Of a stretch of 64,000 nucleotides of DNA, positions 16,746 to 29,100 are shown in pieces. Under the pieces are notes generated by a model. It was not told the DNA's origin. It searched no databases and was given only the letters and a program-made list of their open reading frames with translations. Each line of letters opens with the position of its first letter. Position 1 is the stretch's first letter. The stretch is from Sphingomonas_E sp042693015 (GTDB lineage: Bacteria; Pseudomonadota; Alphaproteobacteria; Sphingomonadales; Sphingomonadaceae): assembly GCF_042693015.1 (NCBI RefSeq), contig NZ_CP170544.1, positions 1,116,001-1,180,000 on the forward strand. Direction: 5' to 3'. Both the position numbers and the translations under genes were made by a program.

Positions 16746-18395
16746 TCAGAACTTCTTGCTCAGTTCCTTGATGTCCTTGTTCAGGATCTGATCGTTCTCC
16801 GAATAATCCACCGGGCAATCGATCAGGTGGACGCCGGGCGTGTCGAGGCATTCCTTGAGCAGTTTCGGCAGATGGTCTGCGCTTTCGACGCGGTGGCCCT
16901 TGGCGCCATAGGCTTCGGCATATTTCACGAAATCGGGGTTGCCGTAGGTGAGGCCCCAATCCTCGAAGCCCATATTCGCCTGCTTCCAGCGGATCATGCC
17001 GTAGCTGCCGTCGTTGAGGATCAGCACGGTGATGTTGAGGCCCAAGCGGACCGCGGTTTCCATCTCCTGGCTGTTCATCATGAAGCCGCCGTCGCCGCAG
17101 ATCGCCATCACCTTGCGATCGGGATAGACCATCGCCGATGCCATGGCAGACGGCAGGCCTGCACCCATCGTGGCGAGCGCATTGTCGAGCAGCACGGTGT
17201 TGGGCTGGCGCGCGCAATAATTGCGGGCGAACCAGATCTTGTAGACGCCATTGTCGAGGCAGATGATGCCGTCCGCCGGCATCGCATCGCGGATCTGTTT
17301 CACCAGGAAAGGCGGGAAGATCGGGAAGCGGGCATCGTTCTCGATCGAATGGGTATGGTCGAGCTCCGCCTTGCGCGCCTTGAGCATCGCATCGAAGTTC
17401 CAGTTGCCCGACGGCACGATGTCATTCTTCATCTGCCAGAAGGCGTTGGCGATGTCGCCGATCACCTCGATCTGCGGGAAGTAGACGGGATCGACCTCGG
17501 CCGAGCGGGTCGAGACGTGGATCACTTGCGTTCCGCCATTCTGCATGAAGAAAGGCGGCTTTTCGATCACGTCATGGCCGACATTGACGATGAGGTCCGC
17601 GGCCTCGACCGCACGATGGACGAAATCGCCCGCCGATAGCGCCGCGCAGCCCAGGAATAGCGGGTGGTTCTCGTCGATCACGCCCTTGCCGAGTTGGGTG
17701 GTGAGGAAGGGAATGCCGGTCTTTTCGATGAACTGGAGGAGCATGCGACCGGTGAGCTTGCGGTTGGCGCCCGCGCCGATGACGAGGATCGGCGCCTTGG
17801 CCTTTTCGATCTTCTCGACCGCGGCACGCACCGCCTTCGGCTCGGCGGAGGGGCGGCGGGCGAGGCTCGGCTTCAGCGGCTTGCTGTCGGTATGCTCGTC
17901 GGCGACATCCTCGGGGAATTCGAGATGGGTGGCACCGGGTTTCTCCTCTTCGGCGAGGCGGATCGCCTCGCGGATGCGGCTCGGGATATTGTCGGCGCTG
18001 GCGAGCTGATGGGTATATTTGGTGATCGGGCTCATCATCGACACGACGTCGAGGATCTGGAACCGGCCCTGCTTGGATTTCTTGATCGGCTTCTGCCCGG
18101 TCACCATCAGGATCGGCATGCCGCCAAGCTGAGCATAGGCCGCGGCGGTGACAAAATTGGTCGCGCCCGGCCCGAGCGTCGCCATGCAGACGCCGGTCTT
18201 GCCGGTGTGACGGCCATAGGTGGCGGCCATGAAGCCCGCGCCTTGCTCATGCCTCGTCAGGATCAGCTTGATCTTCTTGGATCGGCTGAGGCTGTCCAGC
18301 ATGTCGAGATTTTCTTCGCCCGGAACGCCGAAGATATATTCGACGCCTTCCTCTTCCAGGCATTGGATGAAAAGATCGGACGCCTTCGTAGCCAT
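16746..18395 (-). CDS. Thiamine-diphosphate-dependent acetolactate synthase-like enzyme (large-subunit type)
   Basis: 549 residues with the three-domain ThDP fold: N-terminal pyrimidine-binding domain with the catalytic Glu in GVPGEENLD, a central domain (about 195-330), and a C-terminal pyrophosphate-binding domain with the GDGGFMMNS...LNDGSYG metal/ThDP motif. The family decarboxylates pyruvate or related 2-keto acids and transfers the acyl unit. No small regulatory subunit is nearby, which favours a catabolic AlsS-like or other 2-keto acid enzyme over the biosynthetic IlvBN. The start at 18395 follows GGGGGA at good spacing; an upstream TTG start is less likely. It is co-transcribed with the aldehyde dehydrogenase, so the pair may condense or decarboxylate a keto acid and oxidise the aldehyde formed (inference). 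Confidence 0.88.
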   Translation of the reverse strand: MATKASDLFIQCLEEEGVEYIFGVPGEENLDMLDSLSRSKKIKLILTRHEQGAGFMAATYGRHTGKTGVCMATLGPGATNFVTAAAYAQLGGMPILMVTGQKPIKKSKQGRFQILDVVSMMSPITKYTHQLASADNIPSRIREAIRLAEEEKPGATHLEFPEDVADEHTDSKPLKPSLARRPSAEPKAVRAAVEKIEKAKAPILVIGAGANRKLTGRMLLQFIEKTGIPFLTTQLGKGVIDENHPLFLGCAALSAGDFVHRAVEAADLIVNVGHDVIEKPPFFMQNGGTQVIHVSTRSAEVDPVYFPQIEVIGDIANAFWQMKNDIVPSGNWNFDAMLKARKAELDHTHSIENDARFPIFPPFLVKQIRDAMPADGIICLDNGVYKIWFARNYCARQPNTVLLDNALATMGAGLPSAMASAMVYPDRKVMAICGDGGFMMNSQEMETAVRLGLNITVLILNDGSYGMIRWKQANMGFEDWGLTYGNPDFVKYAEAYGAKGHRVESADHLPKLLKECLDTPGVHLIDCPVDYSENDQILNKDIKELSKKF

Positions 18396-18460
18396 GTCGC
18401 ATTCCCCCAACTGGAGGCGACGGCCTTGTGCCGCTAACCTCCGAATTCCGGACTAATATA

Positions 18461-18482
18461 CGCGACCATTTATGTTTTCGTT
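18461..18482 (-). promoter_or_regulatory. Upstream region of the acetolactate synthase-like gene with shared motif
   Basis: Read on the plus strand, CGCGACC (18461-18467) directly abuts ATTTATGTTTTCGTT (18468-18482), about 66 bp before the start at 18395. The same elements, more widely spaced, lie upstream of the cytochrome operon. It could be a promoter or an activator site. Confidence 0.35.
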
Positions 18483-18522
18483 GCACTTGCTACGGCATTT
18501 GCGGGCCGCGGCATAGGCGAAA

Positions 18523-20055
18523 CTAGCTTAGCGAGACCCGCCATTCCCAGCGCAGCGGATCGCCATCCATCAGTTCGACACCCTGTGTCGCCAGCGCGTC
18601 GCGGATGGCATCGGACTTGGCAAAATCCTTCTCCGCGCGCGCGGCCTGGCGATCGGCGAGCTGGACCTCGATATCGGCATCCTCGATCGCGATATCGGCG
18701 GGCCGAACGCGCAGATCTTCCCGCGCGAGCGTCAGCAGACCGAGGCCGAGGACGAGATCGAAGGTTGCGACGAGGCGCAGGCGGACGTCCGCCGACCAGG
18801 CCTTCTTCGCCACTGCTTCCTCAAGGATCGGCAGCGCCTGGGGGATCATCAGATCGGCGGAGATCGCCTCGTCAAAGCGGGCGACGAGCGCGGTCGCGTC
18901 GGGGGGCAGGCCATCCTCGATCACGCTGCGCTGATAAGCGAGCGAAGCGCCCTTGGTCATCGCCGCATCGGTCACGACGCGCGCCCACGGCAGTTCGCCG
19001 GCTTTGTCGCGAAGCTGCGCAACCGAGATCAGCAGGCGTTTTAGCCGGGTGAGCGCCGCGCCCAGATTTTCAGGCGAGAATTCCAGTTCCGAGCGGTAAT
19101 GCGCCGACAGGCAGAGCAGGCGGTAGGCGAGGGGATGGACGCCGCGATCGACCAGCGATTGCAGGGTCGCGAAGCCGCCCTTGGACTTCGACATCTTGCC
19201 GCCGCGATCGACCAGAAAATTATTGTGCATCCAGATGTTGGCGCCGGTCTTTGAGGTTCCGGTGAAAGCCTGATTCTGGGCGATCTCATTGCAATGATGG
19301 ATCTCGCGATGGTCGATGCCGCCGGTGTGGATGTCGAACTGCTCGCCGAGATATTTCATGCTCATCACCGAGCATTCGAGATGCCAGCCCGGCGCGCCGA
19401 CGCCCCAGGGGGATGCCCATTCCATCTGGCGGGTGCTGTCGTCCGGCGACTTGCGCCAGATCGCGAAATCGGCCGAGTTGCGCTTGCCTTCCACCGTTTC
19501 GATGCGGCCCACCACCTCATCCGGTCGTGCGCCGGCCAAGTGGCCATAATCGGGCACCTTGGTGACGTCGAAATAGAGGCCCGAGTCGAGCTCATAGGTC
19601 GCGCCCGCATCGTCGATGCGGCGGCCGAAGGCGATCATGTCCTGGATATGATCGGTGGCGACGCTCCAGATCGTCGGCGAAAGGATGCCGAGCCGGGCGA
19701 TGTCGTTCTTGAAGGCGTCGGTATAGAAAGCGGCGACTTCCCAGATCGTCCGGGCCGCGGCCTTCGCCGCCAGTTCCATCTTGTCGTCACCTTCATCGGC
19801 ATCGGAGGTCAGATGGCCGACATCGGTGATGTTGATGACATGGGTGGCGTTCCAGCCCTTCCAGTTAATCACTCGACGCAGCGTATCGGTGAACACATAG
19901 GCCCGCAGATTGCCGAGATGGGCGAAATTATAGACGGTCGGCCCGCACGAATAGATTTTCGCCATCGCCGGATCGATCGGCGCGAACGTCTCGGTCGCGC
20001 GCGTCACGCTGTTGAACAGGACCAGCGGCTGGCCGGCGGGGGCGGAATGCGACAT
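18523..20055 (-). CDS. cysS: Cysteinyl-tRNA synthetase
   Basis: Charges tRNA-Cys in the cytoplasm. At 510 residues it is slightly longer than many bacterial CysRS. The class-I signature appears as YNFAHLGNLRAY (HIGN-type), preceded by the zinc Cys in YSCGPT; further zinc ligands are visible in HLECSVMS and in DIHTGGIDHREIHHCNE. The KMSKS loop is GGKMSKSKGG. The C-terminal region is helical (DALR-like). The ATG at 20055 (MSHSAPAG) was chosen; a start four codons upstream is possible. It is a stand-alone gene, with the TpsA gene ending 83 bp upstream on the same strand. Confidence 0.97.
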   Translation of the reverse strand: MSHSAPAGQPLVLFNSVTRATETFAPIDPAMAKIYSCGPTVYNFAHLGNLRAYVFTDTLRRVINWKGWNATHVINITDVGHLTSDADEGDDKMELAAKAAARTIWEVAAFYTDAFKNDIARLGILSPTIWSVATDHIQDMIAFGRRIDDAGATYELDSGLYFDVTKVPDYGHLAGARPDEVVGRIETVEGKRNSADFAIWRKSPDDSTRQMEWASPWGVGAPGWHLECSVMSMKYLGEQFDIHTGGIDHREIHHCNEIAQNQAFTGTSKTGANIWMHNNFLVDRGGKMSKSKGGFATLQSLVDRGVHPLAYRLLCLSAHYRSELEFSPENLGAALTRLKRLLISVAQLRDKAGELPWARVVTDAAMTKGASLAYQRSVIEDGLPPDATALVARFDEAISADLMIPQALPILEEAVAKKAWSADVRLRLVATFDLVLGLGLLTLAREDLRVRPADIAIEDADIEVQLADRQAARAEKDFAKSDAIRDALATQGVELMDGDPLRWEWRVSLS

Positions 20056-20138
20056 CGAACGGATCACCCGGAAAGCTTGAGCCCGTGAAGGGGGAAGGGC
20101 GCTCCTAACCTATCGATCGCCCCTCCGCCAATCCCGCG

Positions 20139-23100
20139 TCATTGCGGCTTCGGCTGCTCTTCATCGTCCTGCGCCTCGTTGCGCGTGCCGGTCACCTGTT
20201 CGTCCAGATTTTCATTGCGGGTGCCGGTGACCTGCTGGTTGACGGTCGAGGCGTCGTCGGCGCCCTCATCCTCGTCATCCTTGCGCGTGCCGGTGACCTG
20301 CTGCTGGATCTCGGTGCCGCCATCGGCGCCGCCGCCTGTCCACAGATCCTCATTGCCCGATCCGGTCACCGGCTCCTCGATCACCGGCTCGCTGGAAAGG
20401 CCGGTGGCCTCGGCAAACTGGATGACCGGCTGGTTGATCGCGCGGACAAGCCCGGTCTCGCCGTCGAAATCCTCCTCCGGATCGAGTGCGGTGATGATGT
20501 CCTGCTGCGGGATGCCGATGCGTTCGGGCAGATCGAAGCGACAGCTGAAACCAACGATCAGACAGCCATTGGCCGTGGAGCGCGGGTTGAAGCTGGCCAT
20601 CGTCGCGTCGCCTTCGCCACGCAGGATAAGCAGCGGGATAAGATCGGCACCGCTGGCGAAGCTGCCGTCGGCCAGAAGCTGGCGACCGTTGATGACGATC
20701 TCGATCGGGGCGCCATCGCCCTTGCTGACGATGGTGACGCCGCCCGAGCCCGCGGTGAAGCCGGCGCGTTCGCCCGAAGGATTCCGATCCGTGCCGGTAT
20801 TCTGGATATAGACACCGTTGCTGGCCCGGAATTCCAGGCCATTGGCGCGAATGAAGCCTTCGGGATTGTTGATGCCGTCCGAATTGCCCAGCCGCTCGTC
20901 CTTGGCATTGATATCGCTCATGCCCTGTATGTCCGCCCAGGCCTGCGTGGTGCCGACGAAGATGGTGCCGGCATCGAATATCAGTGTGCCGCCAAGGGCG
21001 CCGCCCTGGCCGGTCAGACTGACGGAGCCGCCGGCGGTATCCACCATCACGCGGTTGCCCGCGCTGAGGGTCAGTCGGTCGTCGGCGCCGGCGCCGATCA
21101 GTGATACGGCGCCGTTCACCAGCACGACGCCTTCCGAGCGGATGACGAGATCACTGCCGGTCAGGTTGCGGCGCCGTGTGGCGGTGTCCTGACCGGCGGA
21201 CCCGATGATATCGAGCTGCCCGACAGTGATGTCGCTGGTATCGGCGGCCAGCGTGATCGTGTGCGCGCTCAGCCGGCCGAATTCGTCATTGGAGAGCGAC
21301 CAGGCATCGCCGGCCGCAGCCCCGCCGATCTGGCTGCGCCGCGGGCCGATATTGGTGAGCGTGATCGTGTCGGTATCAATGCCGATACGCGTGCCCCCTT
21401 CACCGGAGAAAAGCGTGATGTCGTGCGACGCGACGCTGATATCTGGCGCGGCGATATCGCCACCAAGCGTCACCAGGCCGCGGGCGGTGACGCCGATCGA
21501 CTGGCCCGCCTGCGCGGTGACGAGGCGGACGTCGGCGGCCTGCGACTGGCCGGCATCGAGCGAGATGGTGCCGCCTGCGATCACGTCCTGGAAGTCGATG
21601 CCGCTATGCGTGTTGAGCGCGCGGATATTGCCACCCGCCGTCTGGCGGCCGACGGTGATGCCGCCGCTGCCGTCGGACACCATGAAGCCGTCGCGGGTCT
21701 CCGCGGTGTTGAAATATTCGATATTGTCCGCGGCATTCACGACCTGGATTGCGGTGCCCATTTCGGAGATGATGTAGACGCTGCTGCCGACTGGATTGCC
21801 ATATTGCAGCCCGCCGGCATCCTCGCCGGTGCCCGTGGTGACGAGCGTGCCCGCCTCGACCTGACCGAAGCCCGCCAGGATGATGTCGTCGCCGGCCCGG
21901 CCCGAGGCGAGCGTGATGCTGCGCGGCAGGATGCGCGTGTCGCCGCCCGCAAGCCGGGTGACGAGTTCGAGATCCCGGCCCGCGACGAGATCACCCGCGG
22001 CGATCGCAGTCTGGACGTTGATCACGAGATCGCGTCCCGCGGTGCCGCTGTCGAGCGAGGCGGCAGACGCGGTGCTCAGCACGACATCGCCGCCGGCATT
22101 GGCGCTCTGCACGGCGATGTCGCCCTGGCCGCTCACCAGCACATTGCCGCCGGCATTCAGCGAATTGGCGGTGATCGTCAGGGCTGCGTCGGGATCACCC
22201 TCCATCCCCACGCCGTTGGTGATGGTGATGTTGCCGGTCGCCTGCGGATCACCCAGCGCAATCGCGCCGCCCGCCTGGACGAGAATATCGCCATCGGTCG
22301 CCCGCAGCGTATCGATATTGAGGCCGCCAAGCGACACGAGCGTGACGGACGTGCCGATGGCATCGATCTGGCCACCCGCCGAAAGATCGGTGGTCACGGC
22401 CACCAGGCCGTTGGTGGAGGTGAGCGACACGTCGCCGCCCGCCCTGACGGTATCGAGGGTGACGAGGCCCGCGGCCTGCACGGTGATGTCACCCGTGGCG
22501 GTCGTCAGGCTGCCGGCGGTATAATCGCTTGCCGTTGCCGTGATAGCGATACTGTCCGCCGCGGCGAGATCACCCGTCGAGATCGAGGTGCCCGTGATCG
22601 AGATGGCTTCGAGCAGGCCGCCGCCGATCGCGCCGTTGGACGTCAGCGAAACGGTGCCGTTGGCGGAAGCGAGCGTCAGCGCTGCGCCCGATTGCGCCTC
22701 TGCCCGCCCGATGGTGATGCCCTGATCGGCTGACACGAGGATGTCGCCGTTCCGCAGCCTGAGCAGATCGGTGATGGTGACCGCCCCGGCAAGGGCGAGC
22801 CCGTTGCCGACGATCTCGCCGCCCTCGGCATCAAGCGTCGCGAGGCTGCCCGCGTCAAGGCTGGTGAGGGTGAGATTCCCATCGCCGACATAGAAGCGCG
22901 CCGCGCCACCGGTGACGAGCGACGCTGCCGCGCCGTCGATACGGCCCTGGGCAATGATATCCATGCCTGCGTCGGCCGAGACCAGCTCGCCGAAAGCGGT
23001 ATCGCCGCCGCTCGACAACAGGAGTTGGCCGAAGGCGTCGACATCCACGCCATCGCCGGCACTCGCGTCGAACAGGATACCGTCGGTGGCGGTGAGGTAG

Positions 23101-26100
23101 ACATTGCCGAGCCCATCGCCGCCATAGCCGGTTTCGTCATCGACGCCGAGACCGGTCGTGGTGGCCGATCCGATCGCGATGCTGCCGCCATTGACGATGA
23201 TATCGTCACCCGCCCGCAACGTCGTGGCGGTGATGGCGCCGGCGGCGGAGAGATCGATGTCATTATCTGCAATGGCCGTTGCCAGCACGATATTGCGGCC
23301 GGCGGAGGCGGTGATATCGCCGGCACGGACCGTCGTGCCGTTGCCAAGATCGACATCGGTAACGGCGGAGAAGAAGGCCTGGCGCGCGCGGATCGTATCG
23401 CCCGATCCGCTTGGCTGGCTGTGGCTGCCGACGATGAACTGATCGGAGGATACGGCAAGCAGATCGCCCACGATCACACCCGCGCCGTTGGCGCGCAGGA
23501 AGACATAGCCGCCGGCATCAAGGAAGGCAGAGTCGGTCACGCGGATCGTGCCGCCATCCGCAAGCAGGTCGATCGCCGAAACCGCGCTGTCGAGCGACGT
23601 GCCTTGAGCGGTCGCATTGAGCGAGGCGAACTGGATGAAGCCGCTTGCAGCGGCACTCTGCTGGTAGATTTCGATGCGGCCGGCCGTCTCCTGGCCGGGG
23701 AGGGCGCCGCTGCCGGCGATGCTCGACGCGACCAGATTGGTGAAGCCGGCGGTGATCGAACCCGTGGCGCCGGTATCGCTGTCGTCGAGCGTCGCCAGCC
23801 TGATCCTGCCGCCCGCGCCGGCTCCGCCGGTGCCCGACGCGCCGCCGGTGCCGCCGACGCCGCCATCGCCGCCACGGCCGACCGATGTAAGGGCCAGCGT
23901 GTCGGCCACGATGCTGCCGCCGGTCGCGCGAACGTCGATATTGCCGGCGAGCGCATTGCCGCCCGTGCCGCCGACGCTGCCCGAACCATCGGTAGCGCTG
24001 CCGCCAGTGCCGCCAAGGCCGCCGGTCGCGCTGACATCGATGGTCGTACCACGGCCGCCATCAGCAATGGTGAGCGTTCCCAGATCGGCCGAGAGCAGGG
24101 CTGTACCGCCTGTCGCGAGACCGCCAGCGCCACCGGCGCCGCCCTGCGTTCCGCCGCCGCCATTGCCGCCGACGCCGCCGGTTGCGGTGGCATCAAGGCT
24201 GAGGCCGGCCAGCGTCAGGCTTGCGCCATCGCCACTGACCGCCAGGATCAGGTTGCCGCCGGTTGCGGAGCCGCCGGCGCCACCCGCGCCGCCGGCTACA
24301 GTGCCGTCGATGGCGTCGCCACCCGCGCCGCCCACGGCTGCAAGGATAAGGTTGAGCGGATCGGCGAGGGTGAAGCTCTGCCCGTCGCCGATCAGGCTGA
24401 AATTGAAGGAGCCGCCCACGGCGCTGCCGCCGGCGCCCCCCGCGCCGCCAAGACGCCCGACGCCGCCATTGCCGGCTGTCGCGCCGATATCCGCCGTATA
24501 GCCGCCTGCAAGCGTTCCGCCGCTGCGAATGAGCGCGAAGGAACCGCCGGTCGCGCTACCACCGGCGCCGCCCTGGCCATCCAGCGATGCCGCACCGTCC
24601 TGGCCGGTGCCGCTGATCGACGCATTGATGGCGCCGGTGATCGAGCCGCCGCCAAGCGTGAGCGTGACTCCGCCGCCGATACCGGTGCCGCCGCTGGCCG
24701 CGGTGAGATCGAGGTCGGATTCGGTAAATTCGCTCGGATCGATCGCGACGCCGCCGGTGCCGGACGCAGCGAGATCGATCGCGGCGGCGCTGATGTTGCC
24801 GACGCCGGCCCCGCTGACGCTCGTCGTGATGGCGATCGTGCCGCCCGTGCCGGTGCCGCCGACGCCGCCGGCAAAAGCCGCGCCGCCGTTGCCCGCTGCG
24901 TCGAGAATGATGCCGTCCGTAACCGTCAGCGCGCCGGCGGCCGTGACGGTGATCGAGCCGCCGGTGGCGTCGCCGCCGCTGGTGCTCGAAGTGTCGGCGA
25001 ACGTATCGATATCGCCCGATCCGCCCTCTGCCCCAGCCGACGCATTGAGACTGCCGGCGCTGATCGATCCGGCCTGGGTGGCCGAAGAGGCGATGTCGAT
25101 CAGGATTGCGCCACCACTGGCCGAACCGCCGGGCGCGGCAACGAACGAGGAACCGCCCGTGCCGCTGGCATCGAGGAATATCTGTCCCGCCGCGATCGTG
25201 CCGGCGTCCGCGCGCAGCGTGACGGTGCCGCCAATACCGCTGCCGCCGCTATCCCCATCCGCGCCGAAGCCGGAGGCGTCGAGTTCGGTATCACCGCCCA
25301 CCGTGAGCGCGCCGCCATTGCGGACGACCAATGTCGCCGTGCCGCCCTGCGCCGAAGCCCCCGGCGCCTGGGCCGAGCCGCTGGCATCGAGGGTGAGGTC
25401 TCCACCCAGATCGAGGCTGACGCCATCCAGCGTCATGGTGGCGGTGCCGCCCACCGCCGTGCCGTCGCCGACGCCGAGTATGCCAATGTCGTCACCCGAA
25501 AGCGCCTGGAAGAAGCCGCCTTCACCGGAGAAGATTGTCGCCGAAGCGTCGATCCGCAGGTTGCCGCTATAATCGACGGTCGCGCCGTTCAACGCTTCAA
25601 ATATCGCGGTGCCGCCGGCGATCGTGGGGCCAAGGCCGATACCGCGTTCCCCTTCCGCTCCAGCATTCAAATCCAGGAAGCTGGTGACGACAAGCGTGCC
25701 GCCGTCGATCGAAACTCGGGACGTGCCGCCCTGTGCGTTGCCGATGCGCGTGAAGAAGAAGCCCCCGGCGCTGGCGAAGGATGTCGCTGACAGGCTGTCG
25801 AAACTTGCGCTGCCGGCGGCGCCGACCAGCAGTTCCGCAGTGCCGCCGGTAGCCGATCCGCCGATCGCCGGCGGAGTTGTGGACGATCCGAAATCGGCAT
25901 TGCCACCGAAGGCGCGGGCGTCCAGCGTCGTAAAGGTGGTGGTGAGGCTGCCATCCGAAACGGTGATGCGGGCAAGGCCGCCAAACGCCGCGCCGCCATC
26001 GGCACCGCTGGGCAGATCCGGCTGGATAACATCGGAAAAGCCGCCGCCGCCGCCCGATCCCAAGGCGCTGAGGAAGAGATCGCTCGATTCGAACGATCCG

Positions 26101-29100
26101 CCGCCGGTGATCGCCAGCGTCGCGCCGCCAGGACCGCCGCCAAAGCCGCCGGCCGTGCCGACACCGCCGACACCGGCGGTCGCGCCGCTGAAGCCATTGC
26201 CGCCATTGCCTGCATCGCCATCGACCGAGAGGTTGACGCTGCCGCTGGTCAAGGTGCCGCTGGCAATGGTGATGCTGGCGGTGCCGCCCGTTCCATCGCC
26301 ACCCCGGCCGCCATTGATCAGGCCGAGCGTGCCGTCCAGATCGCCGCTGCCGCCGTCTCCGCCGAATCCGCCGGCGGCAAGGGTGATCCCGGTCGTGCCG
26401 AGACTGCCGGTGCCGACGGTTATGACCGCGCTGCCGCCCGTGCCCGTTCCGCCATTTCCGCCCGTGCCATAGCCGAATTCGCCGGCCACACCGCCTGACC
26501 CGGATACGCTGAGGAGGAGACTGTCGAGATCCGACGTGCCGGCGGCAGCATCGACGAGTATCGAGCCGCCGGCACCCGCGCCGGCATCGCCGATATCGCG
26601 GGTGTCGCCGCCAAAACCCTCAGCGCGCAGGGTGGTAACATCCGTGACCGAGAGCGAGCCGCCGGCATTGCGCAGACTGATCGATCCGCCTGTGCCGAGA
26701 CCGCCCTGGCCGCCATTGCCGGTGCCGCTGAAGCCTTGCTGCTGCGATCCGCCGCCAAAGCCGCTTGCCGCCACATCCAGGCCGCCATCGAGGGCAATCG
26801 AGCTGCCGGTCGAGCCGCTTGCCACGGTGATCGCGAAGCTGCCGCCGCTGCCCGCGCCGCCATCCCCATCATAGGCGCCGAGGCCGCCGGAGCCGCTCGC
26901 GCGGATGGTCGTCAAATCGGCGACCTGGAAGATGCCATTGCTGGAAACCGACAGGTCGATATCGCCCGCATCGGCCGAACCGCCGATCACTGCATTGCCG
27001 CCGATCGCCACGGCATTGACGACCAGTTCGCCATCGACCGTCACCGATCCGCCGCCGACCACGGACGCCGTGATGGTGCCGCCGGTCGCATTGCCGCCGG
27101 TGCCCGTCGTCGAGCCGCCGATGCCCGATGCGTCGAAGCGCAGATCATCGGTGATGTCGATGCTGGCGGACGCGACCTGGAAGGTAACCGTGCCGCCAAA
27201 GCCATCACCGCCGATTTCGGCGGGGCGGGCGATCTGGCTGCCCGATCCGTTGCCGCCGGTGCCCGATGCCGTGAGAAGAAGATCGCTGGCATCGTTGAGC
27301 GAGAAGAAGCCGCCCGGCCCGACCGCGAAATCGACGCGCCCGCCGCGGCCGAAGCCGGCAGTGACGCCGCCGCCGCCCTGGCCGTCGGCCTGGACGGCAA
27401 GGCTGGTCGCAAGCGTGAAGGAGCCGCCGGCGACGTCGATCGTGGCAATGCCGCCGGTGGCGTCGCCGCCGATCCCGCCAGCGCCGCCAAAGAAGGTCGA
27501 CCCGCCGACAGCATCCACCTGAAAATCGAGCGTATCCAACTCGAGCAGACCGCCGCTGACCAGGATCGAACCTTCACCGGCCGAAGCGTCACCTGCCTGC
27601 GCGCCATCAAGCGATGCACTGCCACCGGTCGCTGAAACGTCGAAGCTGGTCGTGCCGAGGCGGGCGACGCCGGTGCCAGCGCGCGAAATCACCGCATCGC
27701 CGCCCAATGCCGTGCCACCGCGCAGCCCGCCGCTGCCGACGGCGCTGGCGGTGACGTTGGTTGCGGTCAGCGTCGTCGTCGTGCTGCCGGTGAAGGCCAG
27801 GGTCGCGCCGCCAGCGCCCGCCGCACCGCCTGCAAAGGCGTCTGCGCCATTGCCGACGTCGCCGAAGTCAGACGAACCTGCCTGGCCGGCGATGGCGTTC
27901 GCGTTGACGTTGAGGACAACGCCATTCAGCGTGCTGCCGATCGAGGCGATCGCCGTGCCGCCGGTTGCCGCACCTGCATCGCCGCCGTCCGGGCTGGTGC
28001 CGGTGCCATAGCCGACTTCGCCAGCCTCGACGCCGGCACCGCCATCGCCGCCTTCGCCGAACGCGAGGATGTCGAACGTGTCTGCCGCCAGCGATCCGCC
28101 GGTGGTGGTAAGGGTCGCGGTGCCGCCGACGCCTTGCCCTGCGGCGCCGCCACGGACCGCCAGATCTTCCGAATCCACCCCGTTGCCGCCGCGACCGGCG
28201 GCGTCGACCACGAGCGTGTCGACAGAGACCGAGCCGTCCTGCTGGATGAAGCTTGCCGATCCGCCGAAACCGTCGCCGCCGGCTATGCCGTTGCCCGACC
28301 CGTCGGTGGCATCCCCGCCGCCGAAGCCGGCCGCCCTGATCTCCAGATTGGCGAGCGAACTGATAGAGCTCGCCGCACCGCTGACGGTCAGGTTGGCGCT
28401 GCCGCCCCGGCCGATACCGCCCACGCCGCCATCAAATGCGCCGCCGCCGAAGCCTCCGGCGTCGATCACGATGCCGTTGACGGCACTGATCGTCGAATTG
28501 TTGACGGAGACCGTGACGGTGCCGCCCGTAGCGTTCGCGCCATTCGGGCCGAAGCCTGCCCCGCCGGACGCATCGACGAAGAGCGAGCCGGCGGTGAGCG
28601 TCGCGCCGGTCAATTGCACCTGGACATTGCCGCCAAATGCATCGGCCTGCTGGCTGGAACCGGCGGCGTCGATGAACAGGCCGTTATCCACCAGGATCGA
28701 GGAGCCGGTGCCCGCGGTCAGATTGGCGAAGCCGCCCCGCGCAATGCCATTATCGTCGACGCGGGCGGAGATGTTCAGCCCGCGATCTGTTTCCAGCGAT
28801 GCGTTCGTCCCGAGCTGGACCGCGGCCGTTCCGCGGATGCGCACGCTGCTGTCGTCGGTATTCGAGGTTCGGACGATGAGGCCGAAGCCGTCCAAGTCGG
28901 TATCGGGGACGATGAACTGCGCCGACGCCCCGTCGCGGATCTGCAGCGTGGAACTCGCACCGCCCTGGATGACGAGATTGCCCGCGACAAGATCGGTGCC
29001 CGAAGACAGGTCCGCCACATCGACGAGCGCATTGGTGCGGGCGACGATGGTGGTGTCGGACGAAAGCTGCTGGGCGGTGACGGTGAAGTTCGCGCCGACA

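Noticed and set aside
20169..20372. CRISPR-like array in the adhesin tail
   Set aside because: The repeats differ from one another, have unequal spacers, and encode a clear protein motif in frame.
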